Source of the DNA: JAWBMQ01 sp038828875
GTDB taxonomy: Archaea; Nanobdellota; Nanobdellia; Woesearchaeales; JAWBMQ01
Length of the DNA: 64,000 nucleotides
Direction of reading: 5' to 3'
Assembly: GCA_038828875.1 (NCBI GenBank)
Contig: JAWBMQ010000003.1
Span: forward strand, 62,001 to 126,000
Position 1 is the stretch's first letter; every line of letters begins with the position of its first letter. This document shows positions 44,206 to 53,649 of the stretch, piece by piece. A program made the translations under genes and the position numbers. Below the pieces are notes generated by a model. It was not told where the DNA came from and did not search any database. It was given only the letters and a program-made list of their open reading frames with translations.

Positions 44206-44233
44206 TATAATTTCCACTAGAAATAAAGGGGTG
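44206..44233 (+). promoter_or_regulatory. Origin recognition box-like element, tRNA-Ser side
   Basis: It reads TATAA, then TTTCCACTAGAAA, then TAAAGGGGTG, close to the archaeal ORB/mini-ORB dyad and G-string. It is oriented opposite to the cdc6-side element. Its last base is the first base of tRNA-Ser. Confidence 0.7.
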
Positions 44234-44316
44234 CCGGGGTCGCATAATCAGGTAGTGCGCCTGCCTCGAGAGCAGGTGCCCGAAAGGGCGTGAGGGTTCA
44301 AATCCCTCTCCCGGCG
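44233..44316 (+). tRNA. tRNA-Ser (CGA)
   Basis: Acceptor GCCGGGG pairs with TCCCGGC (one G:T), discriminator G, the serine identity base. The anticodon stem CCTGC/GCAGG encloses CTCGAGA, anticodon CGA. A long variable arm (GCCC-GAAA-GGGC) confirms a class II tRNA. No intron. The 5' end abuts the right ORB. Confidence 0.95.
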
Positions 44317-44380
44317 TACAATCATTGTAAATCTAATATTTTTTAAATAACAAAAACATAATTTAGTATAATTTATAAAA

Positions 44381-44932
44381 ATGGCTACTGAAAAATCAGA
44401 ATGGAGTAAAGAATTTAGCTATAAAGGTGATTTTTTATTAGATCAATTTATAGAATTGGTTTCTAGATGGTTAAAATCTAAAGGTTTTGTTAAATCTAAT
44501 GAAGATTTAGATGAAAGTTATTATATGTATGAAGAATTACCTGATGGGTCTGTTAATCTTTCTTTTATTTGGAAAGTTGAAAATAAATCAGGTGATTTTG
44601 TCAAAAGAATTGAAATAAGATATACTATTGTAGCATTGAAAAAAGCAGAAATAATTTATAACAACCAAAAAATAAATGTAGATGTAGGTGAAATAGGTGT
44701 TGCTTTGAAAGGAAATATAGAGTTTGATCCTGATGAAAAATTAATAAATACTTGGTGGAAGAAAAAATTTTATGATATCTTTTGGAAGCCTAAATATGGT
44801 GCCTATTTTAAATCAAACAAAGATGACTTTTTTAAAGATTTGGATAAACTTTATACTATGATGCTAGCATTCTTTGAAATTGAAGGTAGTGTTGGTGATC
44901 TTAAAATAAGAGTTAAAGGTTATAAAGAATAA
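44381..44932 (+). CDS. Uncharacterised protein, member 1 of a two-gene family
   Basis: This 183-residue soluble alpha/beta protein has no known motif. Its start FSYKGDFLLDQFIELVSRWLKSKGF matches FKYKGIFDLNRLIELTDEFFDKRGY of the protein at 59154-59669 in order and spacing (both given here only as landmarks). Both continue with several beta strands and end in a helical segment. Expression is probably leaderless or with a short leader; a TTTTTTAAATAA box lies about 30-40 bases before the ATG. Function unknown. Confidence 0.65.
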   Translation: MATEKSEWSKEFSYKGDFLLDQFIELVSRWLKSKGFVKSNEDLDESYYMYEELPDGSVNLSFIWKVENKSGDFVKRIEIRYTIVALKKAEIIYNNQKINVDVGEIGVALKGNIEFDPDEKLINTWWKKKFYDIFWKPKYGAYFKSNKDDFFKDLDKLYTMMLAFFEIEGSVGDLKIRVKGYKE

Positions 44933-44978
44933 AATGATAATTTTTAAAAATTTAAAAATAAAACTTTTCTTTAATTTT

Positions 44979-45728
44979 TTATTCTCTTCTTTTCCCTAAC
45001 AATTTTAGCAAATTGATAAATAAGTTAATGAAATCTAAGTATAAAATTAATGCTCCTACAACAGCTATTTTCTTTTCTAATTCTTCTCTATCTTTATCGT
45101 TTTTTATATGATATATTTGTTCTATTTTTATTTTCCACTCCTTTATTTTTTGAGTATCATATGCGATTAAACCAGTAAATATAATTACAGCAATGATTGT
45201 TATTATTAAATATAACATTGGATTTCTTAAAAATATGTTAATAATTGATGCAATTATTATTACAATTAAACCAACCATTAATATAGTACCTAAGCTAGTT
45301 AAATCCTTATCAGTATATCTACCAAATAAAGACATTAATAAGAAAATTAAAGAAGTAACAATGAATACAAAGAAGATAGAACCTAATTCATAAACTATGA
45401 ATATAACTGAAAAAGTTAAACCTGTCAATGCACTATATATAAAAAACATTATTTTAGCAACATCAGCAGAAATATGATTGATCAATAATCCTATAACAAA
45501 AACCATAAGCAATTGTAAAACTATTAATATTATTAATATTACAACATTTCCAAAGATTAAACTTAACATAGTTTTAGAGGTAGAAACAAAGTAACTAACT
45601 CCTGCTGAAATCAATAAGCCTAAAAACATCCAAAAGTACACTAATTGAAAAAACTTGTTTAAATCTTCATTTGAACTTACCTTTTCGTAATGATGATAAT
45701 ATCTTTCAGTATGTTTTGATCGTTCCAT
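44979..45728 (-). CDS. Bax inhibitor-1/YccA family membrane protein
   Basis: This 249-residue protein has seven transmembrane helices and the BI-1 family C terminus (AYDTQKIKEW, then AVVGALILYLDFINLFINLLKLLG). Prokaryotic members are pH-sensitive calcium-leak channels or FtsH interactors. The aspartates of the di-aspartyl sensor region appear kept (IAYDTQ and LYLDFIN). Monocistronic. Confidence 0.88.
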   Translation of the reverse strand: MERSKHTERYYHHYEKVSSNEDLNKFFQLVYFWMFLGLLISAGVSYFVSTSKTMLSLIFGNVVILIILIVLQLLMVFVIGLLINHISADVAKIMFFIYSALTGLTFSVIFIVYELGSIFFVFIVTSLIFLLMSLFGRYTDKDLTSLGTILMVGLIVIIIASIINIFLRNPMLYLIITIIAVIIFTGLIAYDTQKIKEWKIKIEQIYHIKNDKDREELEKKIAVVGALILYLDFINLFINLLKLLGKRRE

Positions 45729-45769
45729 GTTAAGAAAAGTAAAAAAAGAAATTTAAAAATTTTGTTATT

Positions 45770-48187
45770 TTAGAAGTTTACACTTTTTTCTAGTTCTTGT
45801 TCTTTTTTATAAATTAATAATCTAGTCTTTATCGCAGTATCAGGATTCAATGAAATACTGTCAATTCCTTCAGATACTAAAAATTCTGCAAATTCAGGAT
45901 AATCAGATGGTGCTTGACCACAGATTCCTACTTTTCTTCCTTTTGATTTAGCTATTCTTATCAATCTAGATATCATTCTCTTTACTGCATCGTTCCTTTC
46001 GTCATAAACATGACTAACTAGTTCACTATCTCTATCAACTCCTAAAGTAAGTTGTGTTAAATCGTTGCTACCTATAGAAAAACCATCAAATATTTCAGCG
46101 AATTCTTCTGCAAGAATTATGTTAGAAGGAATTTCTGCCATAACATAAACTTCTAAACCATTATCATGTCTTCTTAAACCATATTTTTCCATAACTGAAA
46201 GAACTTTTTTACCTTCTTCAATTGTTCTACAGAAAGGAATCATTACTTTTACATTTTTTAATCCCATTTCATCTCTAACCTTTTTGATGGCTAGACATTC
46301 TAAACCAAATGCTTCTTCAAATTTAGGATCATAGTAACGACTTGCACCACGCCAACCTATCATAGGATTATCTTCTAAAGGTTCAAAGAATTTTCCACCT
46401 ATTAAGTTTGCATATTCGTTTGTTTTGAAATCAGAAAATCTTACTATAACATCGTTAGGATAAAAAGCTGCTGCAATTCTAGCAATACCTTCTGCAAGTT
46501 TATCAATGTAAAATTGTTTTTTATCTGTATATGGTTTAGTCAATTCTTCAATTTCTTTTTTCAAATCATCAGGTAATTTTTCAAAATGAATTAATGCTAA
46601 AGGATGTATTTTAATGTATGAATTTATTATGAATTCCTCTCGTGCTAATCCTACTCCATCATTTGGTATAAAAGATAAATCAAAAGCTGATTCAGGGTTA
46701 CCAACATTTACCATGATTTTTGTTTTTGTTTTAGGTAACGATTTAAGATCAATTTTTTCTACTTCATAATTTAACAATCCTTCATAAACAAAACCTTCAT
46801 CACCTTCAGCACAACTTACTGTAATTTCTTGTCCATCTTTTATTGTTTCAGTAGCGTTTAAAGTTCCAACTACACAAGGAATTCCTAATTCTCTTGAAAC
46901 TATTGCTGCATGACAAGTTCTTCCTCCTCTATTAGTTACTATTGCTGATGCTATTTTCATTATAGGTTCCCAATCAGGATCAGTCATTTCAGTTACTAAA
47001 ACTTCTCCAGGTTTGAACTCTTTGATGTTATGTACATCTTTGATAATATGTGCTTTTCCTTTTCCTATTTTTTCTCCTACGCTTGTACCTTTAGCTAATA
47101 CTTTTGATTTTTCTTTAAGAACATATTTTTCTATAGTAGTAAAATCTTTTATTGATTGAACAGTTTCAGGTCTTGCTTGAACTATGAACAATTGCCCTGA
47201 AATTCCATCTTTAGCCCATTCAATATCCATTCCAGTGTATTTATTTCTTTTTGCTGAATAATGATCTTCAATAATTTGTCCCCATCTTGCTAAGGTTAAG
47301 ATTTCGTCATCATTCAAAACATACCTCTTTTGGTCTTCAATTGGTACTTTAACACCCTTTGTAGTTTTTACACCACCTAAGTTGTAGATTAATTTCATTT
47401 CTTTTGTTCCTAATTTTTTACTGATGATTGCTTTATAACCTTCTCTTAAAGTTGGTTTAAAAACAATGTATTCATCAGGATTTACCATACCTTGAACAAT
47501 GTACTCTCCTAATCCATAAATTGCAGTAATAACAATAGCATTCTTAAATCCTGATTCAGTATCTAATGTAAACATAACACCACTAGCTGCAAGATCACTT
47601 CTTACCATCTTTTGTACTCCGACAGATAAAGCAACAGAGAAATGATCAAATCCTTTATCTTGTCTATAACTTATTGCTCTATCAGTAAATAAACTTGCAA
47701 AACATTTCTTTACAGCATCGATAAGCATTTCATTACCTTTGATGTTTAGATATGTTTCTTGCTGACCTGCAAAGCTAGCATCAGGTAAATCTTCAGCAGT
47801 AGCACTACTTCTCACAGCAACATCAGGATTACTGCCATATTGCAAACCAAGATGATAATAAGCTTCTAGAATAGCATTTTTCAACTCTTCAGGAATTTGA
47901 GCTTCTATTATCATATGTCTTATTGCAGAACCTCTTCTTTGTAAATCCTCTATATTATGTGTATCTAACCCTTTTAGCGTTTCATATATTTTATCTTTTA
48001 ATCCTGTTTTTTCAATGAAATATCTATATGCGTATGCAGTAATTGCAAAACCATTTGGAACATTTACTCCTTTAGGTGTTAAATTTCTGTACATTTCTCC
48101 TAATGAAGCGTTTTTACCGCCTACATACTTAACATCTTCAATACCTACTTGATCAAACCAAAGAATAAATGCATGTTCTTTGTCCAT
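45770..48187 (-). CDS. ppsA: Phosphoenolpyruvate synthase
   Basis: About 805 residues. The N-terminal ATP-grasp domain starts VGGKNASLGEMYRNL. The phosphohistidine domain has GGRTCHAAIVSRELGIP, and the C-terminal PEP-binding TIM barrel shows GVGLAREEF, SIGSNDLTQLTLGVDRD and GICGQAPSDYPEFA. It converts pyruvate and ATP to PEP, AMP and phosphate for gluconeogenesis. I start at the ATG 48187, preceded by GTGATAATC; an in-frame GTG nine bases upstream is the alternative. A TATA-like AATTTATAAATAA lies near 48220. Confidence 0.95.
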   Translation of the reverse strand: MDKEHAFILWFDQVGIEDVKYVGGKNASLGEMYRNLTPKGVNVPNGFAITAYAYRYFIEKTGLKDKIYETLKGLDTHNIEDLQRRGSAIRHMIIEAQIPEELKNAILEAYYHLGLQYGSNPDVAVRSSATAEDLPDASFAGQQETYLNIKGNEMLIDAVKKCFASLFTDRAISYRQDKGFDHFSVALSVGVQKMVRSDLAASGVMFTLDTESGFKNAIVITAIYGLGEYIVQGMVNPDEYIVFKPTLREGYKAIISKKLGTKEMKLIYNLGGVKTTKGVKVPIEDQKRYVLNDDEILTLARWGQIIEDHYSAKRNKYTGMDIEWAKDGISGQLFIVQARPETVQSIKDFTTIEKYVLKEKSKVLAKGTSVGEKIGKGKAHIIKDVHNIKEFKPGEVLVTEMTDPDWEPIMKIASAIVTNRGGRTCHAAIVSRELGIPCVVGTLNATETIKDGQEITVSCAEGDEGFVYEGLLNYEVEKIDLKSLPKTKTKIMVNVGNPESAFDLSFIPNDGVGLAREEFIINSYIKIHPLALIHFEKLPDDLKKEIEELTKPYTDKKQFYIDKLAEGIARIAAAFYPNDVIVRFSDFKTNEYANLIGGKFFEPLEDNPMIGWRGASRYYDPKFEEAFGLECLAIKKVRDEMGLKNVKVMIPFCRTIEEGKKVLSVMEKYGLRRHDNGLEVYVMAEIPSNIILAEEFAEIFDGFSIGSNDLTQLTLGVDRDSELVSHVYDERNDAVKRMISRLIRIAKSKGRKVGICGQAPSDYPEFAEFLVSEGIDSISLNPDTAIKTRLLIYKKEQELEKSVNF

Positions 48188-48287
48188 GATTATCACATAA
48201 TTGTTTTTGTTTTAGTTATTTATAAATTTTTAGAATGTTTGTATCTTAAAAATAAATCTTTATCTATGTGTTTAAATTGAAATTGTT

Positions 48288-49007
48288 TTAAATGTTTTTA
48301 AATTTTAAACATAAAAAGTACTCTACTTGTTTTGCCTTTTTTCCATAGATTGTTGATTTGCATATACCTATTACATCATACCCTATTTTTGAAGCATAAC
48401 TTTCTATTTCTTTAGCGATTTGAAAACTTTTTTCCTCATTAAGTTTTTTTATTTTATTCTTTTCACTTTTTTCAATTTCAAATGGTGGTTTTATTAAAGC
48501 TAACACAATAGAATCATTATTTAAAAAATTTTTAACATGAACTAAAATATCCTTAATGCTTTCAAAAGTAACATCTATTGTGCAAATTTCTACCTTTTCA
48601 GGCAAAGAAGTTAAGCTTAGAACATCAGTGTTTTTAAAATATATTATTTTAGGATTTTGTCTTAGCTCTTCTCTTAACACATCTCCATTGTCAATTGCAT
48701 AAACCTTTTTTGCAGAATTTTTAATAAGAAAATCGGTAAATCCACCGAAACTACAACCAATATCACAACAAACTTTATCAAAAATTTCAATATTGAAAAA
48801 TTTTACAGCATACTCTAACTTATATCCTCCTCTTGTAACGTATTTGAATGATTCTTTTACTTCTATTTTTGAATTTTGGTCAATATCTTTGCTTGGTTTT
48901 AGAATTGGTTTGTTGTTAACTAATACTAAGCCATTTTTTATCAATTCTTTTGCTTTTTCTCTACTTTCAACTAAACCTTTTTTTACTAGTAACTGATCAA
49001 GTCTCAT
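48288..49007 (-). CDS. tlyA: TlyA-family rRNA 2'-O-methyltransferase
   Basis: This 239-residue protein has an N-terminal S4 domain (RLDQLLVKKGLVESREKAKELIKNG) and a FtsJ/RrmJ-type methyltransferase domain with the SAM motif CCDIGCSFGGFTDFL. The catalytic K-D-K-E tetrad can be followed in GGYKLEYAV, TIDVTF, ALIKPPFE and VEYFLCL. Homologues methylate 23S and 16S rRNA cytidines. It starts 2 bases after the tyrS stop, so it belongs to the same transcript. Confidence 0.9.
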   Translation of the reverse strand: MRLDQLLVKKGLVESREKAKELIKNGLVLVNNKPILKPSKDIDQNSKIEVKESFKYVTRGGYKLEYAVKFFNIEIFDKVCCDIGCSFGGFTDFLIKNSAKKVYAIDNGDVLREELRQNPKIIYFKNTDVLSLTSLPEKVEICTIDVTFESIKDILVHVKNFLNNDSIVLALIKPPFEIEKSEKNKIKKLNEEKSFQIAKEIESYASKIGYDVIGICKSTIYGKKAKQVEYFLCLKFKNI

Positions 49008-49009
49008 TA

Positions 49010-50035
49010 TTACTCATCAGGATATGCTTCCTTGACTAAATTTCCTTTAGCATAAACTTCTTCTCTTATTGGTTTAAGTAGATTGTTCAATTCTCTAGCT
49101 AAACTCATTTTAACATCTAAAGGATGAACTTTTTTAGCTACAAAATCATTTTCAAAATCTTCATAATTAATGTATTCTAAATTTCCGCCCCATTTTTCAG
49201 GTCTTTCAATAACGAATTTTTTATTTTCTCTTTTTAAAATTTCAAAAATCACATACTTCAAGAACATCACAACTCCATTGTTTTCAATTATTCCTTCAGG
49301 ACAATATGCTTTTTTCATTTTCTCTATTATTGTCTTTTCATCATCGATCAAATCGATCTTTGAACTTTTATCACTGCTTGACATTTTTCCAGATTGATTA
49401 AACGATGGAATTAAAGGCAATAAAACATGAACTCTCATATTATAACCAAGCTTAGGTAAATATTCATGTGCAAAAACAAAAACTTTTCTTTGATCGTTTC
49501 CACCAAGTTGTACATCTGCATCTAGATAAACTTCATCTAAAGCTTGCATCATAGCATAAATTAAACCAGAAACTTTAGGATTTTCAGTTTCTTTTACTAT
49601 TTCTGAGGTTGCTTTTAAAGCATCATGTATTGTTGATAATGTAGAAAATCTGTAAACATCATAAACATAATCTTTAGAAAATTGAAAATCACTTCCTTTT
49701 ACAAATTCTATGTTTTTTTCAAAACCTAAAACTTTGAACATAGCTCTAATCACAACTTCATAATATTGATATCTTTTTTCTAACAAATTCCAAGGTGTAT
49801 TATCTAAAGCTCCGTGAACATCAGCAAGTAATACTTTAACTTTAAAACCTGCTTGTAGAAAATCAGCCATTTTGTTAACCCACATAAAATAACCAATATG
49901 AGGTCTTCCAGTTACAGAAGTACCAAGATAAACTACGGGTTGTTTCTTATTTTTTATCAATTCCATTAACAATTCAGGTTCTAAAATTTCTTGAGTATTC
50001 CTTTCAATAATTTTGAATTTCTCTTCTGGTGTCAT
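49010..50035 (-). CDS. tyrS: Tyrosyl-tRNA synthetase, archaeal type
   Basis: This 341-residue class I synthetase has GTSVTGRPHIGYFMW (HIGH motif), the tyrosine-binding region QALDEVYLDADVQLGGNDQRK and the loop GKMSSSDKSSKIDL. It lacks the bacterial S4 tail, as in archaea and eukaryotes. Its tRNA partner is present twice in this window. A GGTGAA site precedes the ATG. Confidence 0.95.
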   Translation of the reverse strand: MTPEEKFKIIERNTQEILEPELLMELIKNKKQPVVYLGTSVTGRPHIGYFMWVNKMADFLQAGFKVKVLLADVHGALDNTPWNLLEKRYQYYEVVIRAMFKVLGFEKNIEFVKGSDFQFSKDYVYDVYRFSTLSTIHDALKATSEIVKETENPKVSGLIYAMMQALDEVYLDADVQLGGNDQRKVFVFAHEYLPKLGYNMRVHVLLPLIPSFNQSGKMSSSDKSSKIDLIDDEKTIIEKMKKAYCPEGIIENNGVVMFLKYVIFEILKRENKKFVIERPEKWGGNLEYINYEDFENDFVAKKVHPLDVKMSLARELNNLLKPIREEVYAKGNLVKEAYPDE

Positions 50036-50143
50036 GAATTCACCTTTCTTTTGTTTATGATTTAAGATTCAATTTATTTTCAATTTTTTGGATTTAATAA
50101 ACAATTATATAAAATTTTTCAAAAAGAGAACAAAAAAGAAAAT

Positions 50144-50980
50144 TTACCAAATCAATCTTTTAAACCAAAGAGTTTTTCCGTAAAAATCTTTGTAATTTAC
50201 AAAAATTGCATTATTTTCTACACAAAGTTCTATAAATTCGTTAGTTTTCTTTGAGTTTAAAGTTAAATAATTTACTTTAGAATCTATCAATTTCTTTTTG
50301 TTTTCTTCATCTGTGTTAATCCATAAAACAATTTCTTCTTTATTCATTTCTAATAAATTACACATAATACATCTTTCATTTTTATCAAAAATTGGCAAGT
50401 ATGTAAAAACTATTTTTTTACCAAAAAGATTTATTCCTGAAGGATCTTGAAAGAAACCATTTATATTATCTAATCCTAACAAAATTAAATTTTTTTTGAT
50501 GTTCTTAAAATAAATCTCAAATACAAAGTTGTTTTTTCCAAAATATTTTTCATACTCTTTATATCCTTTAGAAAGTTCAAATTTTCCTGGAACTAATAAA
50601 AATGTAAATGTTTTTTCGCTTTCTTTTTCTAAACTTTCAATTTTTTTAAAGAATTCATAAAATTCATTTTCTGAAAAATCACCAAGAAGTACTATGTATC
50701 TGTCATTAGAATAAGTTAAAATATTTTTCAAAAAGTCATACTCTAGATCTTTCCAATTAGAGATTACTGAAAAGCAAATCCTATCGTTGGAATTTAGCTC
50801 AATTTTATACTTCTTGTATCCTAAATGTGAAGAATCTTTCAACAAAATATAAAGAACAATTGCAACAAACAATAAAACAAGCAATGGTTCAATTTTGAAG
50901 AAAAAATGGTTCCATTTTGTTCTTTTCTTTAACTCTTCATGATGCTTTTTTTTATGTTCTTTTAAATGTTCTTTTTTCAT
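50144..50980 (-). CDS. Single-span protein with phosphoesterase-like domain, uncharacterised
   Basis: This 278-residue protein has a very basic N terminus (HLKEHKKKHHEELKKRTK), one transmembrane helix (about 29-47, LLVLLFVAIVLYILL) and an outer domain. That domain shows a sequence of strands with FSVISNW, VLLGDFSEN and LLVPGKFEL in the places where calcineurin-like phosphoesterases have D-x-H, GD and GNHD. The metal ligands are mostly absent, so it may be an inactive relative. The similarity is weak and I give it low weight. Confidence 0.55.
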   Translation of the reverse strand: MKKEHLKEHKKKHHEELKKRTKWNHFFFKIEPLLVLLFVAIVLYILLKDSSHLGYKKYKIELNSNDRICFSVISNWKDLEYDFLKNILTYSNDRYIVLLGDFSENEFYEFFKKIESLEKESEKTFTFLLVPGKFELSKGYKEYEKYFGKNNFVFEIYFKNIKKNLILLGLDNINGFFQDPSGINLFGKKIVFTYLPIFDKNERCIMCNLLEMNKEEIVLWINTDEENKKKLIDSKVNYLTLNSKKTNEFIELCVENNAIFVNYKDFYGKTLWFKRLIW

Positions 50981-51045
50981 AAATCTATATAATTTATTTT
51001 TTTATTTTTAAAATTTTGCAAAAATCGAAGAGAAATAAAAAATAA

Positions 51046-52626
51046 TTAATTTTCCTCCTTTTTTACAATGTTAGACAACATTTCTGAAAATGCAGGTCTT
51101 GTGATGAATACTCCTATAGTTATACCTACTATTGTTGTAAATGCAAAACCCTTTAACAACCCAGCACCGGCAAAAAATAATGGAACCATTGCTGCTAATG
51201 TTGTGAAATAAGATCCAAATACTATGAAGAACGCGTTCATCATCTTTTCTTTTAAACTTAATTTTTTGTTTTTTCCAGATTTAAGTTCATCAGTAATAAC
51301 AATTTGATCGTCTACACCACTACCTATTGCAATTAAAATACCTGCAATTGACACTAAATCAAGGTTCCATTTAACGAATGATGCAAAACCTAAAGTAATC
51401 AAAATTTCAGCTAACATAGTTAAAATTATTAGCATTGAAACTCTTACATCTTTATATCTGAAACCGATCATTGAAGAAACTACAATGACTGCTAATAAAG
51501 CTATTAATATTGCGTTTCTTAAGAAATCTTTTCCTAATTTTGAAGAAACTTCTTCTATTTGGATAATTTCCAATTTAACTGGCAATGAACCTGTCATCAA
51601 TATTGTTTGTAACTTTTTCATTTGTTCTAATGCATTTTCATAAGATTCTTTTTTAGTTCTTCCTTGTCCAGATCCAGAAACAGCAACTTGAGTAGAAGGT
51701 CTTTCCTTTAACTCTTTTCCAACGAATAAGGTTTCTACTAACTGATCATCAATGTAAAGTTCCAAAGATTCATTTAAATATTCATTATTCACTACGGATA
51801 ACTTTTTTGCCTGATTCCAGAATCTGTTAGCTGCTTCTTCAGTTAAATAAACTCCAAATCTAAATCTACAAACATAAGCATTTTCATTATTAACTTTTAT
51901 AGGGCATTCTGTCGATATTACACCTGCACCTTGTTGAGGAGTTCTTGCTACAAAACTTATATCTTTATTTCCTCCATAAAACACTGTTACATTTCCTAAT
52001 TTAGCTTCAAACTTACCTGTTTGAGAAATTAAATCTAGAATATTAGATACTGTTTTCCCAGCAATTTCTATAGAGATGTATTTATTGTTATTAGTATCGC
52101 TTACAATTCTTATTTTAAGATCACTCAAACCGTACAAATTTAATCTGTTTTCAATCATATTTTTTGCTATTTCTAAATCTTCATCGCTTGCATTTCCTTG
52201 AGGTTTGAGCAAGATTCTTGTACCTCCTGCTATATCCATACCAAATCTTAGATTGGTTTTTGGAATGTCATCTACAATGATTCCTAATGGTTTTATTTGG
52301 TTTGTTGTGTTATCTGTTAAAATTTTTACATGATATGTTTCTTTGTTTGTTTTTATGATTAAAGTATCTTCAGGAATCAAATTTTTTGTAACTTCATAAA
52401 AATGTTGAGCGTTGTTTATTCTAATACCATTAACTTCTTTTATTATTTCATACTTAGTAGGTTGAATTTTAGGATTAAAACTTAAACCAGCAAAATAAGC
52501 AGAAGAGTCTTTTTCTATGAAAACAATTGCAGCACCGTTTTTTTCAAAATTGTATCCAATTGCTAGTAAAGCTAAGAATATGAAAAATAATGCGATTATT
52601 GTTCTATATCCTATTTTTATTTTCAT
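51046..52626 (-). CDS. secD: Protein translocase subunit SecD
   Basis: This 526-residue protein has one N-terminal helix, a large outer domain with LRFGMDIAGGTRILL, and a C-terminal bundle of five helices with the conserved LDLVSIAGILIAIGSGVDDQIVI region (landmark DLVSIAGI). SecDF pulls exported chains using the proton gradient. Residues about 30-105 (AAIVFIEKDSSAYFAGL, then IIKEVNGIRINNAQHFYEV) look like a PDZ domain between the first helix and the P1 domain. secD follows secF by 9 bases. Confidence 0.93.
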   Translation of the reverse strand: MKIKIGYRTIIALFFIFLALLAIGYNFEKNGAAIVFIEKDSSAYFAGLSFNPKIQPTKYEIIKEVNGIRINNAQHFYEVTKNLIPEDTLIIKTNKETYHVKILTDNTTNQIKPLGIIVDDIPKTNLRFGMDIAGGTRILLKPQGNASDEDLEIAKNMIENRLNLYGLSDLKIRIVSDTNNNKYISIEIAGKTVSNILDLISQTGKFEAKLGNVTVFYGGNKDISFVARTPQQGAGVISTECPIKVNNENAYVCRFRFGVYLTEEAANRFWNQAKKLSVVNNEYLNESLELYIDDQLVETLFVGKELKERPSTQVAVSGSGQGRTKKESYENALEQMKKLQTILMTGSLPVKLEIIQIEEVSSKLGKDFLRNAILIALLAVIVVSSMIGFRYKDVRVSMLIILTMLAEILITLGFASFVKWNLDLVSIAGILIAIGSGVDDQIVITDELKSGKNKKLSLKEKMMNAFFIVFGSYFTTLAAMVPLFFAGAGLLKGFAFTTIVGITIGVFITRPAFSEMLSNIVKKEEN

Positions 52627-52635
52627 TTTTTCACC

Positions 52636-53577
52636 TTATATTTTGAGCTTATTCTTAGATTTTAGATAATTTAATAATAATGATACGTTCTGTAACCAAG
52701 TCATAATGATGTCAGATATTAGACCTATTATTAGAATTAACATAATTTCTTTGATTGTGGTTGAATTTGTGAAAAGATAGCCTAAACTTACTGTTGCTAA
52801 AGTTGTTAAAGACATCAACAAACCTGTTTTTAAGGATGAAGAAAGCAATTCTTCAATGTTTCCTTTTTCTTTTATTAATCTGGTAGCTAAAAGAATATTA
52901 GTATCGATGCTATAACCAATTAACATCAATAATGCTGAAATTCCAGCAATAGATAATTTAAAATCAATTATATTCAAAATTGCTAAAGTGATAATCAAAT
53001 TTGATATGTTTGCTAAAATCATGGTAAATGAAACAAAAAAGTTCTTGAATCTTAAGAATATAACTATTGACATTATTAAATAAGCGATCAATATTGCACT
53101 TAATATTTCTTTGAAAAAGCTTTTACTTAATTCAGAACTCGTTGTTCTTATATTTACTTTTTCCAGATCAATTTTATTTTTTTCTAACAATTCTTTAATC
53201 TTTGAAGAATCTTGTTCTTGAGTTTCTAAAACATAACCTTCAAAGTTTCCAAATTGATAAATTTCAGAATATCTAACTTCTTTAAAATTTTTCTTAAAAT
53301 CATCGATCAACTGTTCAAAATTTTCTATTTTATAGTATATTGTTACTTCAGTACCTCCTGTCAAGCTAATTCCTTTTTTTATTGGAGTTCCTTCAGTTAT
53401 GGTTTGATAAATTAATTGAGAAATTGATAAAATTAGCAATAAGGATGTGAAGATCAAAATTTTCTTCATATGAGCGTTGTAAAAGTTTAATAAAGAAGAA
53501 TCCTTTTTATAATTTTCATTAACTTTTTTAGAACTTTCTATACTTTTTTTACTACGCGGAATGTTTTTATTTGCCAT
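52636..53577 (-). CDS. secF: Protein translocase subunit SecF
   Basis: This 313-residue protein has a long basic N terminus, then six transmembrane helices, the GISLTGGTEVTI stretch of the first outer loop and the ISALLMLIGYSIDTNILLA region of the RND-like core. Together with SecD it assists Sec export. Upstream of secD in one operon, the reverse of the usual secD-secF order in bacteria. Confidence 0.93.
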   Translation of the reverse strand: MANKNIPRSKKSIESSKKVNENYKKDSSLLNFYNAHMKKILIFTSLLLILSISQLIYQTITEGTPIKKGISLTGGTEVTIYYKIENFEQLIDDFKKNFKEVRYSEIYQFGNFEGYVLETQEQDSSKIKELLEKNKIDLEKVNIRTTSSELSKSFFKEILSAILIAYLIMSIVIFLRFKNFFVSFTMILANISNLIITLAILNIIDFKLSIAGISALLMLIGYSIDTNILLATRLIKEKGNIEELLSSSLKTGLLMSLTTLATVSLGYLFTNSTTIKEIMLILIIGLISDIIMTWLQNVSLLLNYLKSKNKLKI

Positions 53578-53649
53578 TTTAAATTGAAAAATTGAAAAGA
53601 TTAAAAAATATTTCTATGTTTTTTAAAATTATAACTTATAACTACACAA

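Larger units (their letters stand above)
43908..44233. other. Candidate replication origin next to orc1/cdc6
   Basis: This roughly 325-bp non-coding region lies between cdc6 and tRNA-Ser. It contains two inverted ORB-like elements (44036-44063 and 44206-44233), about 140 bp of very AT-rich DNA between them with a long T tract (about 44139-44160), and a perfect 22-bp palindrome at 44098-44119 (half-site AATTTTTCAAT). This matches known archaeal origins: opposed ORBs around a duplex-unwinding element beside the initiator gene. Confidence 0.75.
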
